A stretch of 64,000 nucleotides of DNA from positions 1 to 64,000 of the forward strand of contig JAJRQO010000034.1 of the NCBI GenBank assembly GCA_024280215.1, given 5' to 3'. Within the stretch, counting starts at the first letter, position 1, and each line of letters starts with the position of its first letter. Position numbers and translations under genes: made by a program. The notes beneath the pieces were generated by a model. That model saw only the letters and a program-made list of their open reading frames with translations. It was not told the origin of the DNA and did not search any database. This document shows, piece by piece, positions 55,062 through 62,908 of this stretch. Source of the stretch: Candidatus Zixiibacteriota bacterium (GTDB lineage: Bacteria; Zixibacteria; MSB-5A5; GN15; FEB-12).

Positions 55062-56637
55062 ATCGCTACTTTACAATGCGGTTATATATACTCAATCGGA
55101 TTCGTTAGTTGTCAATTCAATGGCAATAAGCAAAAATAAAATCGTCGCAGTTGGTAATAATTTAGAGCATGATGATGACTTTAAATCGTATCACAAAATC
55201 GACATCAAAGGAAAAACTATTACACCAGGGCTAACCGATGCACACACCCATTTTTTCTTCTTTGCCATTTCATTAGGTCGTGTTAAATTGCACGGTTTAG
55301 AAAGTATAGAAGCATGTTTACAAACAATCAAAGCACATGCCCAGAAACTCAAAAGAAACGAATGGGTTGTCGGTGAGGGATATTCACCTGACCAATTCAA
55401 AAAATTCGTACAACCAGATAGATATATGCTCGATGATGTTACTGGCGGACGACCAGCATTTATCTATTCCAAAGACCAACACTCTGCTTGGGTAAACAGC
55501 AAAGCACTAAAGCTTGCTGGCATCACCTCAAAATCTAAAAACCCCGATGGAGGTGAAATTGTCAAATTTGAAAACGACGAACCAACTGGCATCCTTCGAG
55601 AGATGTCATCCTATATCGACTTGTACAAACAAATTCCATTACCATCAGAAAGCAAGACCGACAAACTCTATCAACAAGCACTTGAGTTTGCCTATGAAAA
55701 TGGCGTTACCGCTGTGCATTCTTTTGACAGAAAAGATGGTTTTGCCTATTTCTCTAAAAAAGCTGAACAGGGAAAACTCGGACTTCGTATAAATTATTAT
55801 TTTCCTGATACAACTCTTGATGAACTGTTAGAAGCTAAAATTCTCTTCGGGACAGGCGATGACTATCTCAGGCTTTCTGGGATAAAAATTTATTCCGATG
55901 GTGCCTTAGGTTCGCAAACTGCTCTTTGCTTTCACAAGTATATCGGTTCAAAAGATAATTTTGGCATTGAAGTTGAGTCATCAAAATCAATGCTCAAGAA
56001 AATGAAAAAAGCGACCAAGCTCGGTTTCCCTTGTGCGACTCATGCTATCGGCGATAAAGCCGTTTCAAATGTTCTCGATGCAATCGAACAGCTTCCAAAA
56101 ATGCACTTCGGAGCCAGACATCGCATAGAGCATCTGCAACTTGTCAGACGGAAAGATTTAAAACGGATTAAAGAACTCGATGTCATCGCATCGATGCAAC
56201 CGTCGCATTGCCCATCAGATATTAAAATGATTCACAAATACTGGGGTAAACAAGGTGCCAATGCATTTCTGTTTAACACCTTTCAAAAAAAGAATATTGA
56301 CATAGCTTTTGGCTCCGATGCACCAATTGAACCGCTAAAACCTCTCGAGGGAATAACCGCCGCTGTTATGCGAGCAAAACCAAAAAGCAGAGAACAATTC
56401 TACACCGAAGAAAAAATAACTGCCTCTGATGCTCTTTATCATTATACCGTTGGTCCCGCTAAAGCAGTCGGACAGGAGCATTGCCGAGGTATGTTACTCC
56501 CTGACTATCCCTCAGATTTTGTGATTCTATCAGACGACATTACAAAAATTGCACCAACAAAACTTTACGACATGAAAGTCTTGGCAACAGTTTTTGATGG
56601 AAAAATCAAATACGACCCGTCAAATCTATTAAAGTAA
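55051..56637 (+). CDS. Amidohydrolase, YtcJ-type (Amidohydro_3)
   Basis: 528 residues from TTG 55051, set by GGAG six bases upstream; the track's GTG 55018 lies deep inside selB. Metal-dependent amidohydrolase with VTPGLTDAHTHFF-type HxH site (DAHTHF), SDGALGSQTA, THAIGDKAVSN, RHRIEHLQL and FGSDAPIEPL providing the remaining ligands. Relatives act on amides, imides or esters; substrate unknown. No signal peptide. Position in the sel operon may reflect only transcriptional linkage. Confidence 0.9.
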   Translation: MKTKSLLYNAVIYTQSDSLVVNSMAISKNKIVAVGNNLEHDDDFKSYHKIDIKGKTITPGLTDAHTHFFFFAISLGRVKLHGLESIEACLQTIKAHAQKLKRNEWVVGEGYSPDQFKKFVQPDRYMLDDVTGGRPAFIYSKDQHSAWVNSKALKLAGITSKSKNPDGGEIVKFENDEPTGILREMSSYIDLYKQIPLPSESKTDKLYQQALEFAYENGVTAVHSFDRKDGFAYFSKKAEQGKLGLRINYYFPDTTLDELLEAKILFGTGDDYLRLSGIKIYSDGALGSQTALCFHKYIGSKDNFGIEVESSKSMLKKMKKATKLGFPCATHAIGDKAVSNVLDAIEQLPKMHFGARHRIEHLQLVRRKDLKRIKELDVIASMQPSHCPSDIKMIHKYWGKQGANAFLFNTFQKKNIDIAFGSDAPIEPLKPLEGITAAVMRAKPKSREQFYTEEKITASDALYHYTVGPAKAVGQEHCRGMLLPDYPSDFVILSDDITKIAPTKLYDMKVLATVFDGKIKYDPSNLLK

Positions 56638-56678
56638 TATAAGCGTCACTAATTAAGTTTTCTCGTCTCCGATTGTTA

Positions 56679-56707
56679 TTGACAATCATTCAATACTATG
56701 TCATATT
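56679..56707 (+). promoter_or_regulatory. Leaderless promoter of the NfeD-SPFH operon
   Basis: TTGACA (perfect), 17 bases, CATATT, then five bases to ATG 56713. This geometry, the same as at other genes here, decides the start of the next gene. Confidence 0.6.
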
Positions 56708-56712
56708 TCAAT

Positions 56713-58011
56713 ATGAAAGATATCTTTCGATATATCTCAATTTTTGTTTTATCTCTTTTTACACTCATTCAAAATAGCTATGCTGAAAACGAAGACAGTA
56801 CAATAACGACTGAATCTATAGTATACCAAATTCATGTCGACCGAATGGTCGGTACCGTCATGCATGATCGTATTCTCAACGCTATCAGTTCGTCCGAAGC
56901 CAACAACGCCGAACTTCTGCTTATTACCATGAACACACCAGGTGGTTATACATCGACAACTCGAAAAATCTGCTCTGCGATATTAGCATCTGATGTACCA
57001 GTTTGTGTGTTTGTCTTTCCTATGGGTTCACATGCTGGTTCGGCTGGTGTATATATCTTGTACGCATCGCATATCGCCGCTATGGCACATACGACAAATA
57101 TCGGCTCGGCTCATCCTGTTGCAGGTGACGGAGGTGATATCGATTCTGTTATGAATGAAAAAGTAACTAACGATGCTGTCGCACAAATTAAATCTTATGC
57201 TGAAAAACATGGTCGTAATATCGAATGGGCTGAAAAAGCCGTTCGTGAATCTGTCAATATCACCGACAAAGAAGCACTCGAAATGGGTGTCGTAGAATTC
57301 ACAGCCGAATCTATTGATGACTTACTTGACCAACTTGACTCACTTGAAATAGAAACAGCATCAGGGACAAAAGTTCTCCAGATGAAAAAACGAAAAGTTG
57401 TTCCTATAAAAATGACTTTGGCTGAAAAAATTCTTAAACTCCTTTCAAGTCCAGACTTTATTTTGATTCTCATGACAATTGGGCTTGCGGGCATCACTAT
57501 TGAACTCTACAACCCTGGAGCGATTCTCCCTGGTGTCGTTGGTGTCCTTTCACTTATATTGATTCTTTATTCATCACAAACCCTTCCATACAATGTTGCG
57601 GGGGTTCTGCTCATTCTCTTTGCCGTAGCACTATTTATTGCAGAACTCAAAGTAGTCTCGCATGGTATTTTAGCTATTGGAGGTATGGTCTCATTTTTCT
57701 TAGGAGGTACTATGTTATTTGACACAGTTGATCCAACTCTGCAAGTTTCAAAATCTCTTTTAATTTCAATCGTTGCGACAATTGGTGTTCTTCTCGCTAT
57801 TGTTATGAGCTTGATAATCAAAGATCGCAAAATGCGTCCTGCTATTGGCAATGAAGGGATGGTTGGTCTTACCGCCGAAGCACGTTCAGGTGGGATGGTC
57901 TATGTCAATGGTGCCTTATGGCAGGCAGAGTCTGATGAAGAGTTACAAAAAGGTGACAAAGTAACAATAACTGCTGTAAATAAATTACTTTTAAAAGTAA
58001 AAAAAATCTAA
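56713..58011 (+). CDS. NfeD-type membrane-bound serine protease
   Basis: 432 residues from ATG 56713 (the track's 56698 would fall inside the promoter). Signal peptide MKDIFRYISIFVLSLFTLIQNSYA; ClpP-class protease domain with TMNTPGGYTSTTRKICSAI and the serine motif GSHAGSAGVYILYA, lysine supplied in NEKVTNDAVAQIKSYAE; four membrane helices; C-terminal NfeD OB domain (GMVGLTAEARSGGMVYVNGALW..GDKVTITAVN). Such proteases cut the hydrophobic end of stomatin-type proteins, and the gene for one follows by 18 bases. Membrane quality-control or membrane-domain role is inferred from that pairing. Confidence 0.92.
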   Translation: MKDIFRYISIFVLSLFTLIQNSYAENEDSTITTESIVYQIHVDRMVGTVMHDRILNAISSSEANNAELLLITMNTPGGYTSTTRKICSAILASDVPVCVFVFPMGSHAGSAGVYILYASHIAAMAHTTNIGSAHPVAGDGGDIDSVMNEKVTNDAVAQIKSYAEKHGRNIEWAEKAVRESVNITDKEALEMGVVEFTAESIDDLLDQLDSLEIETASGTKVLQMKKRKVVPIKMTLAEKILKLLSSPDFILILMTIGLAGITIELYNPGAILPGVVGVLSLILILYSSQTLPYNVAGVLLILFAVALFIAELKVVSHGILAIGGMVSFFLGGTMLFDTVDPTLQVSKSLLISIVATIGVLLAIVMSLIIKDRKMRPAIGNEGMVGLTAEARSGGMVYVNGALWQAESDEELQKGDKVTITAVNKLLLKVKKI

Positions 58012-58029
58012 ACATATCGAGGGTCTACA

Positions 58030-58794
58030 ATGATACAAATTATTATTTATTTAGTTATATTCATCTTAATTGTTTTATTCTCAGGTATTAAAATTTTTAA
58101 TGAATATGAAAGAGGTGTTGTCTTTCGTTTAGGCCGATTAGTTGGTGCTCGAGGTCCTGGTTTTAAATACGTTATCCCATTTGTTGAAAAAATGAAACGG
58201 GTTGACCTACGTGTTATTACCTATGACATTCCACCACAAGATGTCATCACCAAAGACAACGTTTCTATCAAAGTAAATGCCGTGCTGTATTTTCAAGTTG
58301 TTAATCCTAACGATGCGGTTGTATCAGTCGAAAACTTTTTTGAAGCAACTTCTCAAATTGCCCAGACTACTTTGCGTTCTGTCTTGGGACAGGTTGAACT
58401 TGATGATTTGCTCGCACAACGTGAACAAATTAATGCTCGTTTGCAAAAAATTATAGATGAACAGACCGAACCGTGGGGCATCAAAGTCTCGGTTGTTGAA
58501 GTGAAAAATGTCGATCTTCCACTTGAGATGACTCGTGCTATGGCAAAACAAGCTGAAGCAGAAAGAGAACGTCGTGCTAAAGTTATTCATGCCGAAGGTG
58601 AGTTTCAAGCATCACAAAAAATTGCCGATGCTGCCACGGTTATTGCTACTGCTCCAAATGCGATGCAACTAAGATTCTTGCAGACACTTGTAGAGGTCTC
58701 TGCGGAGAAAAACTCAACTTTGATATTCCCGGTACCGATAGATCTGCTTGGCTCACTCAAAGACTATCTTGACCGTGGTCACCAAAAAGAATAA
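58030..58794 (+). CDS. SPFH/stomatin-like protein (slipin)
   Basis: 254 residues. One N-terminal membrane hairpin ([17 protein letters not shown]), then the SPFH domain: [66 protein letters not shown] and a coiled coil [17 protein letters not shown]. The ending [14 protein letters not shown] is typical for slipins. It forms membrane-bound oligomers and is the probable substrate or partner of the NfeD protease encoded just before it. Confidence 0.94.
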   Translation: MIQIIIYLVIFILIVLFSGIKIFNEYERGVVFRLGRLVGARGPGFKYVIPFVEKMKRVDLRVITYDIPPQDVITKDNVSIKVNAVLYFQVVNPNDAVVSVENFFEATSQIAQTTLRSVLGQVELDDLLAQREQINARLQKIIDEQTEPWGIKVSVVEVKNVDLPLEMTRAMAKQAEAERERRAKVIHAEGEFQASQKIADAATVIATAPNAMQLRFLQTLVEVSAEKNSTLIFPVPIDLLGSLKDYLDRGHQKE

Positions 58795-58801
58795 TATGAA
58801 T

Positions 58802-58910
58802 TTGTAGGGTTGAGGCATGCCTCAACTTTTTGTCGTTATTTGTAGGTCGAACCCCCGCGGTTTCGACAATGAAATTTTGTAGGGCAGGTCTTTCCGAGAC
58901 CTGCCTTTTT
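58802..58910. repeat. Three tandem GTAG-headed REP-like palindromes
   Basis: Three units with heads at 58804, 58842 and 58879, spaced 38 and 37 bases. Unit 1: GTAG-G-GTTGAGGCA/TGCCTCAAC then five Ts. Unit 2: GTAG then GTCGAAC..GTTTCGAC (one bulge). Unit 3: GTAG then GGCAGGTCT-TTCCG-AGACCTGCC then five Ts. Heads are conserved, arms differ. Units 1 and 3 could also end transcription of the slipin operon. Confidence 0.7.
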
Positions 58911-59025
58911 AAGTGAATAATTATTATCATATAAAAAACATAATGTATGGCGAAACTTATTTTCTAAATCTTCGTAAGACCTTTTATGTGAAAAATTTAT
59001 TTAGTAATGACATTGGAGGTCATAC

Positions 59026-60276
59026 GTGTTCCACCCAAAGATAATTAGTTTTATTCTTATATCTCTTTTTTCAGTGCAACTTTCAATAGCTCAAACAGAG
59101 ACTCCGATTTCTGATACTTTTTTAGAGGGAGCCCCTAAAATTTATATTGATTGTTCAAGTTGTGATAATGATTATTTACGGAGAGAACTTACATTTGTGA
59201 ATTTTGTTCGAGATAGAAATCAAGCTGATATTCACATTCTTGTTTCGAGACAGCAAAATGGAGGTGGTGGAAGTGAGTATATGGTTGAATTTATTGGTCA
59301 GAATGATTTTACTAACATGGTCGATACGTTAATTTTTAATACAAAAGAAACAGATACAGACGATGTTGTCCGAAAAGAGACCCTGAAGTATTTTAAATTA
59401 GGATTAACAAGGTTTGTTGCTAAAACTCCATTATCTGAACATCTTTTAATTACTTTTACAAAACCAACCAATCAAGCGATAGTGAAAGATAAGTGGAATA
59501 ATTGGGTCTTTGAAATAGAAGGTAATTTCTGGACTAATGGCGATGAAAATTATCGCTCTATGGGAATCTACAATAGATATGAAGCGAAGAGAGTTATCGA
59601 GGATTTGAAATTACAGTTTGGAGTCTGGTGGAATTATAACGATCAAAAATTTACTGACAATTCAGGATATGACCTGTTCATTAACAGAAGTAAAGGAACT
59701 AACGGTGATTTTGTTTTTAGTTTAAATGAAAAATGGTCTGCTGCCTATGAATACAATTTTTTTGCCTCAACATGGGGAAATAAAGATTTCGATTTTTCGA
59801 ATGAAATCGGACTTGAGTATAATATCTTCCCGTATAAAGAATCCAGTCGTCGTGCGTGGATTATTAGATATAATTTTGGGACGACCTATATGGATTATAC
59901 CGAACGAACTGTATATGATAAAACACATGAATGGTTAACATACTCAAGATTAAAATCTGCTATTGAATTAACCCAACCTTGGGGGTCAGTTTATAGTTCT
60001 ATAAATGGAATTATCTATCTGCATGACTTTGACAGAAACCGTCTTACTCTATCAGGTGGACTTTCTGTCAATCTGTTTGAGGGCTTCTCTGTGAATTTCA
60101 ACGGAAACTATTCACGAGTGAGAGATCAGATTGCACTTAGTGCGGGGGGAGAATCAGAAGCGGATATTTTGTTGAGACAACGAGAACTTGCATCTGGGTA
60201 CAACTACTGGTTTAACTTTGGCGTGAGTTATTCCTTTGGTTCAATTTACAATAATATTGTCAACCCACGCTTTTAG
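59026..60276 (+). CDS. Outer-membrane beta-barrel protein of unknown function
   Basis: 416 residues, GTG start seven bases after GGAGG. Signal peptide (IISFILISLFSVQLSIA). The N-terminal domain (about 25-130) begins KIYIDCSSCDNDYLRRELTFVNFVRDRNQADIHILV, a CxxC-containing alpha/beta segment of the kind that precedes barrels in FCB proteins. From about 150 on the sequence alternates strands (WVFEIEGNFWTNGDEN, LGLEYNIFPY, RAWIIRYNFGTTYMDY) and ends in FGVSYSFGSIYNNIVNPRF with a terminal Phe, as in barrels. I recognise the architecture but no named function. No operon partner downstream. Confidence 0.75.
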   Translation: MFHPKIISFILISLFSVQLSIAQTETPISDTFLEGAPKIYIDCSSCDNDYLRRELTFVNFVRDRNQADIHILVSRQQNGGGGSEYMVEFIGQNDFTNMVDTLIFNTKETDTDDVVRKETLKYFKLGLTRFVAKTPLSEHLLITFTKPTNQAIVKDKWNNWVFEIEGNFWTNGDENYRSMGIYNRYEAKRVIEDLKLQFGVWWNYNDQKFTDNSGYDLFINRSKGTNGDFVFSLNEKWSAAYEYNFFASTWGNKDFDFSNEIGLEYNIFPYKESSRRAWIIRYNFGTTYMDYTERTVYDKTHEWLTYSRLKSAIELTQPWGSVYSSINGIIYLHDFDRNRLTLSGGLSVNLFEGFSVNFNGNYSRVRDQIALSAGGESEADILLRQRELASGYNYWFNFGVSYSFGSIYNNIVNPRF

Positions 60277-60385
60277 ATTTTTTAATATAAGTATGATGAA
60301 CCCGACTAGGCGGACAAGCTCTGAGTACGTCGAAGTAAACCATACACGACATTTTTAATGCGAAGACTGGGAACCAGTATAATTT

Positions 60386-60409
60386 GTAGGGAACAGGCTT
60401 GCCTGTTCC
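60386..60409. repeat. GTAG-headed REP-like palindrome, copy 2
   Basis: GTAG then GGAACAGGC-TT-GCCTGTTCC, identical to 1247-1270, including flanks TT and TT. Confidence 0.7.
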
Positions 60410-60455
60410 TTTTGAGATGTGCTGTCAGGAACTCCTTCATGACTGTTCTGTACAG

Positions 60456-60472
60456 ACAGGGCATTGTCCTGT
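60456..60472. repeat. REP-like palindrome, ACAGGGCA type, copy 2
   Basis: ACAGGGCA-T-TGTCCTGT (one G-U), near-identical to 2830-2846. A short palindrome TCTGTACAGA abuts it. Confidence 0.5.
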
Positions 60473-60514
60473 TATGACAAGATTAGCCCTACATCACATT
60501 CTGCCCACACACCA

Positions 60515-60543
60515 TTGCTAACTCTCTATAATTTGCGTACATT
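60515..60543 (+). promoter_or_regulatory. Leaderless promoter of the YcaQ-like gene
   Basis: TTGCTA, 17 bases, TACATT, then six bases to ATG 60550. No ribosome site is present before the ATG. Confidence 0.55.
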
Positions 60544-60549
60544 CCACCC

Positions 60550-61770
60550 ATGACATCACCTTTGAAAATAACATCTACTCAAGCACGACGACTCGCTCTC
60601 CACGCATCGCTTCTTTATGGAAAATCTCAGCTCCCAAAGAAGAAAGAGGGCGTCTTAGCAGTCATCAACCATCTCGGTTATATCCAGATGGACACTATCT
60701 CAGTTGTTGAACGAGCTCATCTGCATATCCTTTGGACAAGGTGTCCAGATTTTAAGCCAGAATACTTGCATCAACTGCAGTCAGAAGATAGAAACATATT
60801 TGAGTATTGGGGGCATGCCATGTCGTATCTCCCGATGGAAGACTATCGTTTTTACATGCACTCGTTCAAACGGTTTAATAAACCGGATGGTAAATGGAGC
60901 AAAATACGGTTTGAAATAACTAAAACTCTCAGACCAAAAATCCTCAAACGTATCAAAAATGAAGGTGCTTTAGGTTCAAAAGATTTTGAAAATTCAAGCG
61001 GTAAAAAAGCAAACGGATGGTGGGATTTCAAACCTGCTAAGATAGCTCTGGAATTATTATATTGGCAGGGGAAACTGATGATTTCCGAGCGACAGAATTT
61101 CCATCGCAAATATGACTTAACTGAGAGAGTTCTTTCAAATCATATCAACACAAAACCTCCAACACAAAAAGAACAAGCACAGTTTTGGATCTATCGTGCC
61201 TTACAATCATTAGGGGTTGCTTCTGTTTCAGACATAAAAAAACATTTATACCATTGTGACAAAACGCTTATAACAAATGAAGTGAAAAAATTAGTTAAAT
61301 CTTCTAAATTATTACCAATCACAATAGATGACATTTCAGAAACATACTACGCTATCAAAGATAATTTCGAAACTATATATCCAATAAAGAAGCAAGTAGA
61401 TAAACTACATATTATCTCGCCATTTGACAACGCTGTCATAAACCGTGACCGTTTACAAAGACTTTTTGATTTCACCTATACTATCGAATGTTATGTCCCG
61501 AAGCCAAAAAGGAAGTTCGGATATTTTGTGCATCTTATCTCATGGGGTGACAAATTTGTTGGACGACTGGATATGAAAGCTGACAGAAAAGCAAAAGAAC
61601 TCATAGTGCATAATATCTTCTTAGAGGATTCTTTCAAACTTACAGAATCGTTTTCAAAAGCACTCGAAAAGAAACTTAAATTATACGCCAAGTTTAATAA
61701 TTGTACGACAATTTCGCTTAGCCAATCCGAACCAAGCTCGTTTATCGCCGCACTTTCTAAAATTATATAA
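60550..61770 (+). CDS. YcaQ/AlkX-type winged-helix DNA glycosylase-like protein
   Basis: 406 residues (E. coli YcaQ 410), the HTH_42 family. It starts QARRLALHASLLYG and contains LGYIQMDTISVVERAHLHILWTR, in which Q-M-D is the catalytic QxD motif of the AlkX/YcaQ branch (AlkZ has QxQ). Other family segments are NIFEYWGHAMSYLPMEDYRF and the C-terminal LIVHNIFLEDSF part. AlkX unhooks DNA interstrand crosslinks made by bifunctional alkylators. It lacks a ribosome site and carries its own promoter. Domain order and length are normal. Confidence 0.87.
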   Translation: MTSPLKITSTQARRLALHASLLYGKSQLPKKKEGVLAVINHLGYIQMDTISVVERAHLHILWTRCPDFKPEYLHQLQSEDRNIFEYWGHAMSYLPMEDYRFYMHSFKRFNKPDGKWSKIRFEITKTLRPKILKRIKNEGALGSKDFENSSGKKANGWWDFKPAKIALELLYWQGKLMISERQNFHRKYDLTERVLSNHINTKPPTQKEQAQFWIYRALQSLGVASVSDIKKHLYHCDKTLITNEVKKLVKSSKLLPITIDDISETYYAIKDNFETIYPIKKQVDKLHIISPFDNAVINRDRLQRLFDFTYTIECYVPKPKRKFGYFVHLISWGDKFVGRLDMKADRKAKELIVHNIFLEDSFKLTESFSKALEKKLKLYAKFNNCTTISLSQSEPSSFIAALSKII

Positions 61771-61795
61771 TTATCGTAGATTGACGCTGTTTGTT

Positions 61796-61887
61796 CTGTC
61801 GGTTCCTTATTCGCTTTAGCGAATTGAGAACTGACAGATTTGTAAAGTGTCAGGTGTATCATGCTAAAGCATGAAAGCACCCGATAC
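61796..61887. repeat. Pair of composite palindromes with GCTTTAGC core
   Basis: First: CTGTCGGTTC .. ATTCGCT-TT-AGCGAAT .. GAACTGACAG (61796-61837, one G-U). Second: GTATC .. CATGCT-AA-AGCATG .. GATAC (61856-61887). The second read on the - strand has the same GCTTTAGC core, so the two copies lie in opposite orientation. Confidence 0.5.
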
Positions 61888-61977
61888 AACGATTAATAAA
61901 CTCAGATTCATTACATCTACATATTTAAATCAAGTATATTTTTTATAAAATCATCAGGGGGGATTCTCAAAAAATGC

Positions 61978-62054
61978 AATAAAAAAGCCGCTGTCCGTTC
62001 ATCACGGGAACCGAAGCGCCCATGACGGGGGAGGGAAGTTAGGACAACGGCGAT
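61978..62054 (-). ncRNA. Candidate small structured RNA ending in an intrinsic terminator
   Basis: On the - strand GCCGTTGTCC pairs with GGACAGCGGC (10 bp) and is followed by TTTTTTATT. Inside is a second stem TCATGGG/CCCGTGA with a CTTCGG-containing loop. Both the outer and inner stem contain one position that is a C-A mismatch when read as + strand RNA but a G-U pair on the - strand, which favours - strand transcription. A C-rich unpaired tract (TTCCCTCCCCC) lies between the stems and could pair with ribosome sites. A weak -10 (TATAGA) lies just upstream on that strand. No adjacent - strand gene needs a terminator. Confidence 0.5.
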
Positions 62055-62262
62055 ATTTTTCTATACAGACAAATGATAAAATAATTCACGATTCAATTGT
62101 CATTTAAATGTCTTTTTTAAGCAATATGCTTAATTTAGCCATCGTAGCACTTAAATTCCGTCATAGAATTAGATGCGGACAAATAGTACATTAATATACT
62201 ACGGCTGTCAATAGAAAATTGTTGTAATTTGAATTATTTTTTAGCAGAGTTGTAACTTTCAC

Positions 62263-62291
62263 TTTTCATTAGTGAAGAATAACTGTATATT
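62263..62291 (+). promoter_or_regulatory. Possible promoter of the deaminase gene
   Basis: TTTTCA, 17 bases, TATATT, nine bases before ATG 62301. Good -10, weak -35. Confidence 0.4.
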
Positions 62292-62300
62292 CATTCCATT

Positions 62301-62801
62301 ATGAAAACAAAACGTACAGATTATATTAATTGGGATGAATACTTTATGGCAATCGCCCAACTTTCTGCCAAAAGATCCAAAGACCCATCCACGCAAGTTG
62401 GTGCGTGCATAGTGAATAGCAAAAAACGAATAATCGGTATCGGATATAATGGCTTTCCAATCGGTTGTTCTGATGATTTACTGCCTTGGGACAGAGAAGG
62501 GGACTTCTTGGATACAAAGTATCCATATGTCTGCCATGCCGAGATGAACGCAATTACGAACTCCTCAAATAAGACCCAACTTGAGGGTGCATCTATCTAT
62601 GTTTCGCTCTTTCCATGTAACGAATGTGCCAAATTGATAGTTCAAGTTGGCATGAAAGAGGTTGTCTATCTTTCTGATAAATACTCTGAAACGGATGTTT
62701 TTATTGCTGCCCGCAAAATTTTTGAAATGGCTGGTGTGAGAATGAGACAATTGACTGTTGATACCAAAGAAATTCAACTGAATTTGAGTAACGATTTATA
62801 A
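62301..62801 (+). CDS. dCMP deaminase family protein
   Basis: 166 residues of the zinc cytidine-deaminase superfamily, ComEB/dCMP-deaminase branch. [26 protein letters not shown] is the substrate-binding opening; the zinc site is HAEMNAI with PCNECAK. It converts dCMP to dUMP for thymidylate synthesis in the cytoplasm. A further insert [17 protein letters not shown] is typical for the dCMP type. It stands alone between noncoding DNA and glnA. No ribosome site before the ATG. Confidence 0.92.
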   Translation: MKTKRTDYINWDEYFMAIAQLSAKRSKDPSTQVGACIVNSKKRIIGIGYNGFPIGCSDDLLPWDREGDFLDTKYPYVCHAEMNAITNSSNKTQLEGASIYVSLFPCNECAKLIVQVGMKEVVYLSDKYSETDVFIAARKIFEMAGVRMRQLTVDTKEIQLNLSNDL

Positions 62802-62828
62802 TAATTTGCTGAAGTGTAAAAATTACTA

Positions 62829-62856
62829 TTGTGTTTCTTACTATATAGATTATAAT
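62829..62856 (+). promoter_or_regulatory. Promoter of glnA
   Basis: TTGTGT, 16 bases, TATAAT, about 52 bases before ATG 62909. Perfect -10. Confidence 0.55.
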
Positions 62857-62908
62857 AGTCGCTTATTAGAGAAATAGAAATTACATATATCCGACTGAGG
62901 AGTAAAAA

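Larger units (their letters stand above)
61771..62300. other. Intergenic region with palindromes and a candidate small RNA
   Basis: 530 bases without a plausible protein gene. It holds two GCTTTAGC-core palindromes (61796-61887) and a minus-strand structured RNA candidate (61978-62054), described separately. The remainder up to 62260 is AT-rich without clear features. Confidence 0.6.

Noticed and set aside
58802-58910. Short CRISPR-like array (regular 37-38 base spacing)
   Set aside because: Each unit is a different palindrome with only GTAG conserved; there is no constant repeat of CRISPR length and no cas gene.
61987-62051. Plus-strand glutamine-type riboswitch (CGTTCATC, CCGAAG, GGAAG pieces)
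   Set aside because: The pieces are in the wrong order, and the stem mismatches favour the minus strand. The downstream gene is a deaminase, not a nitrogen gene.
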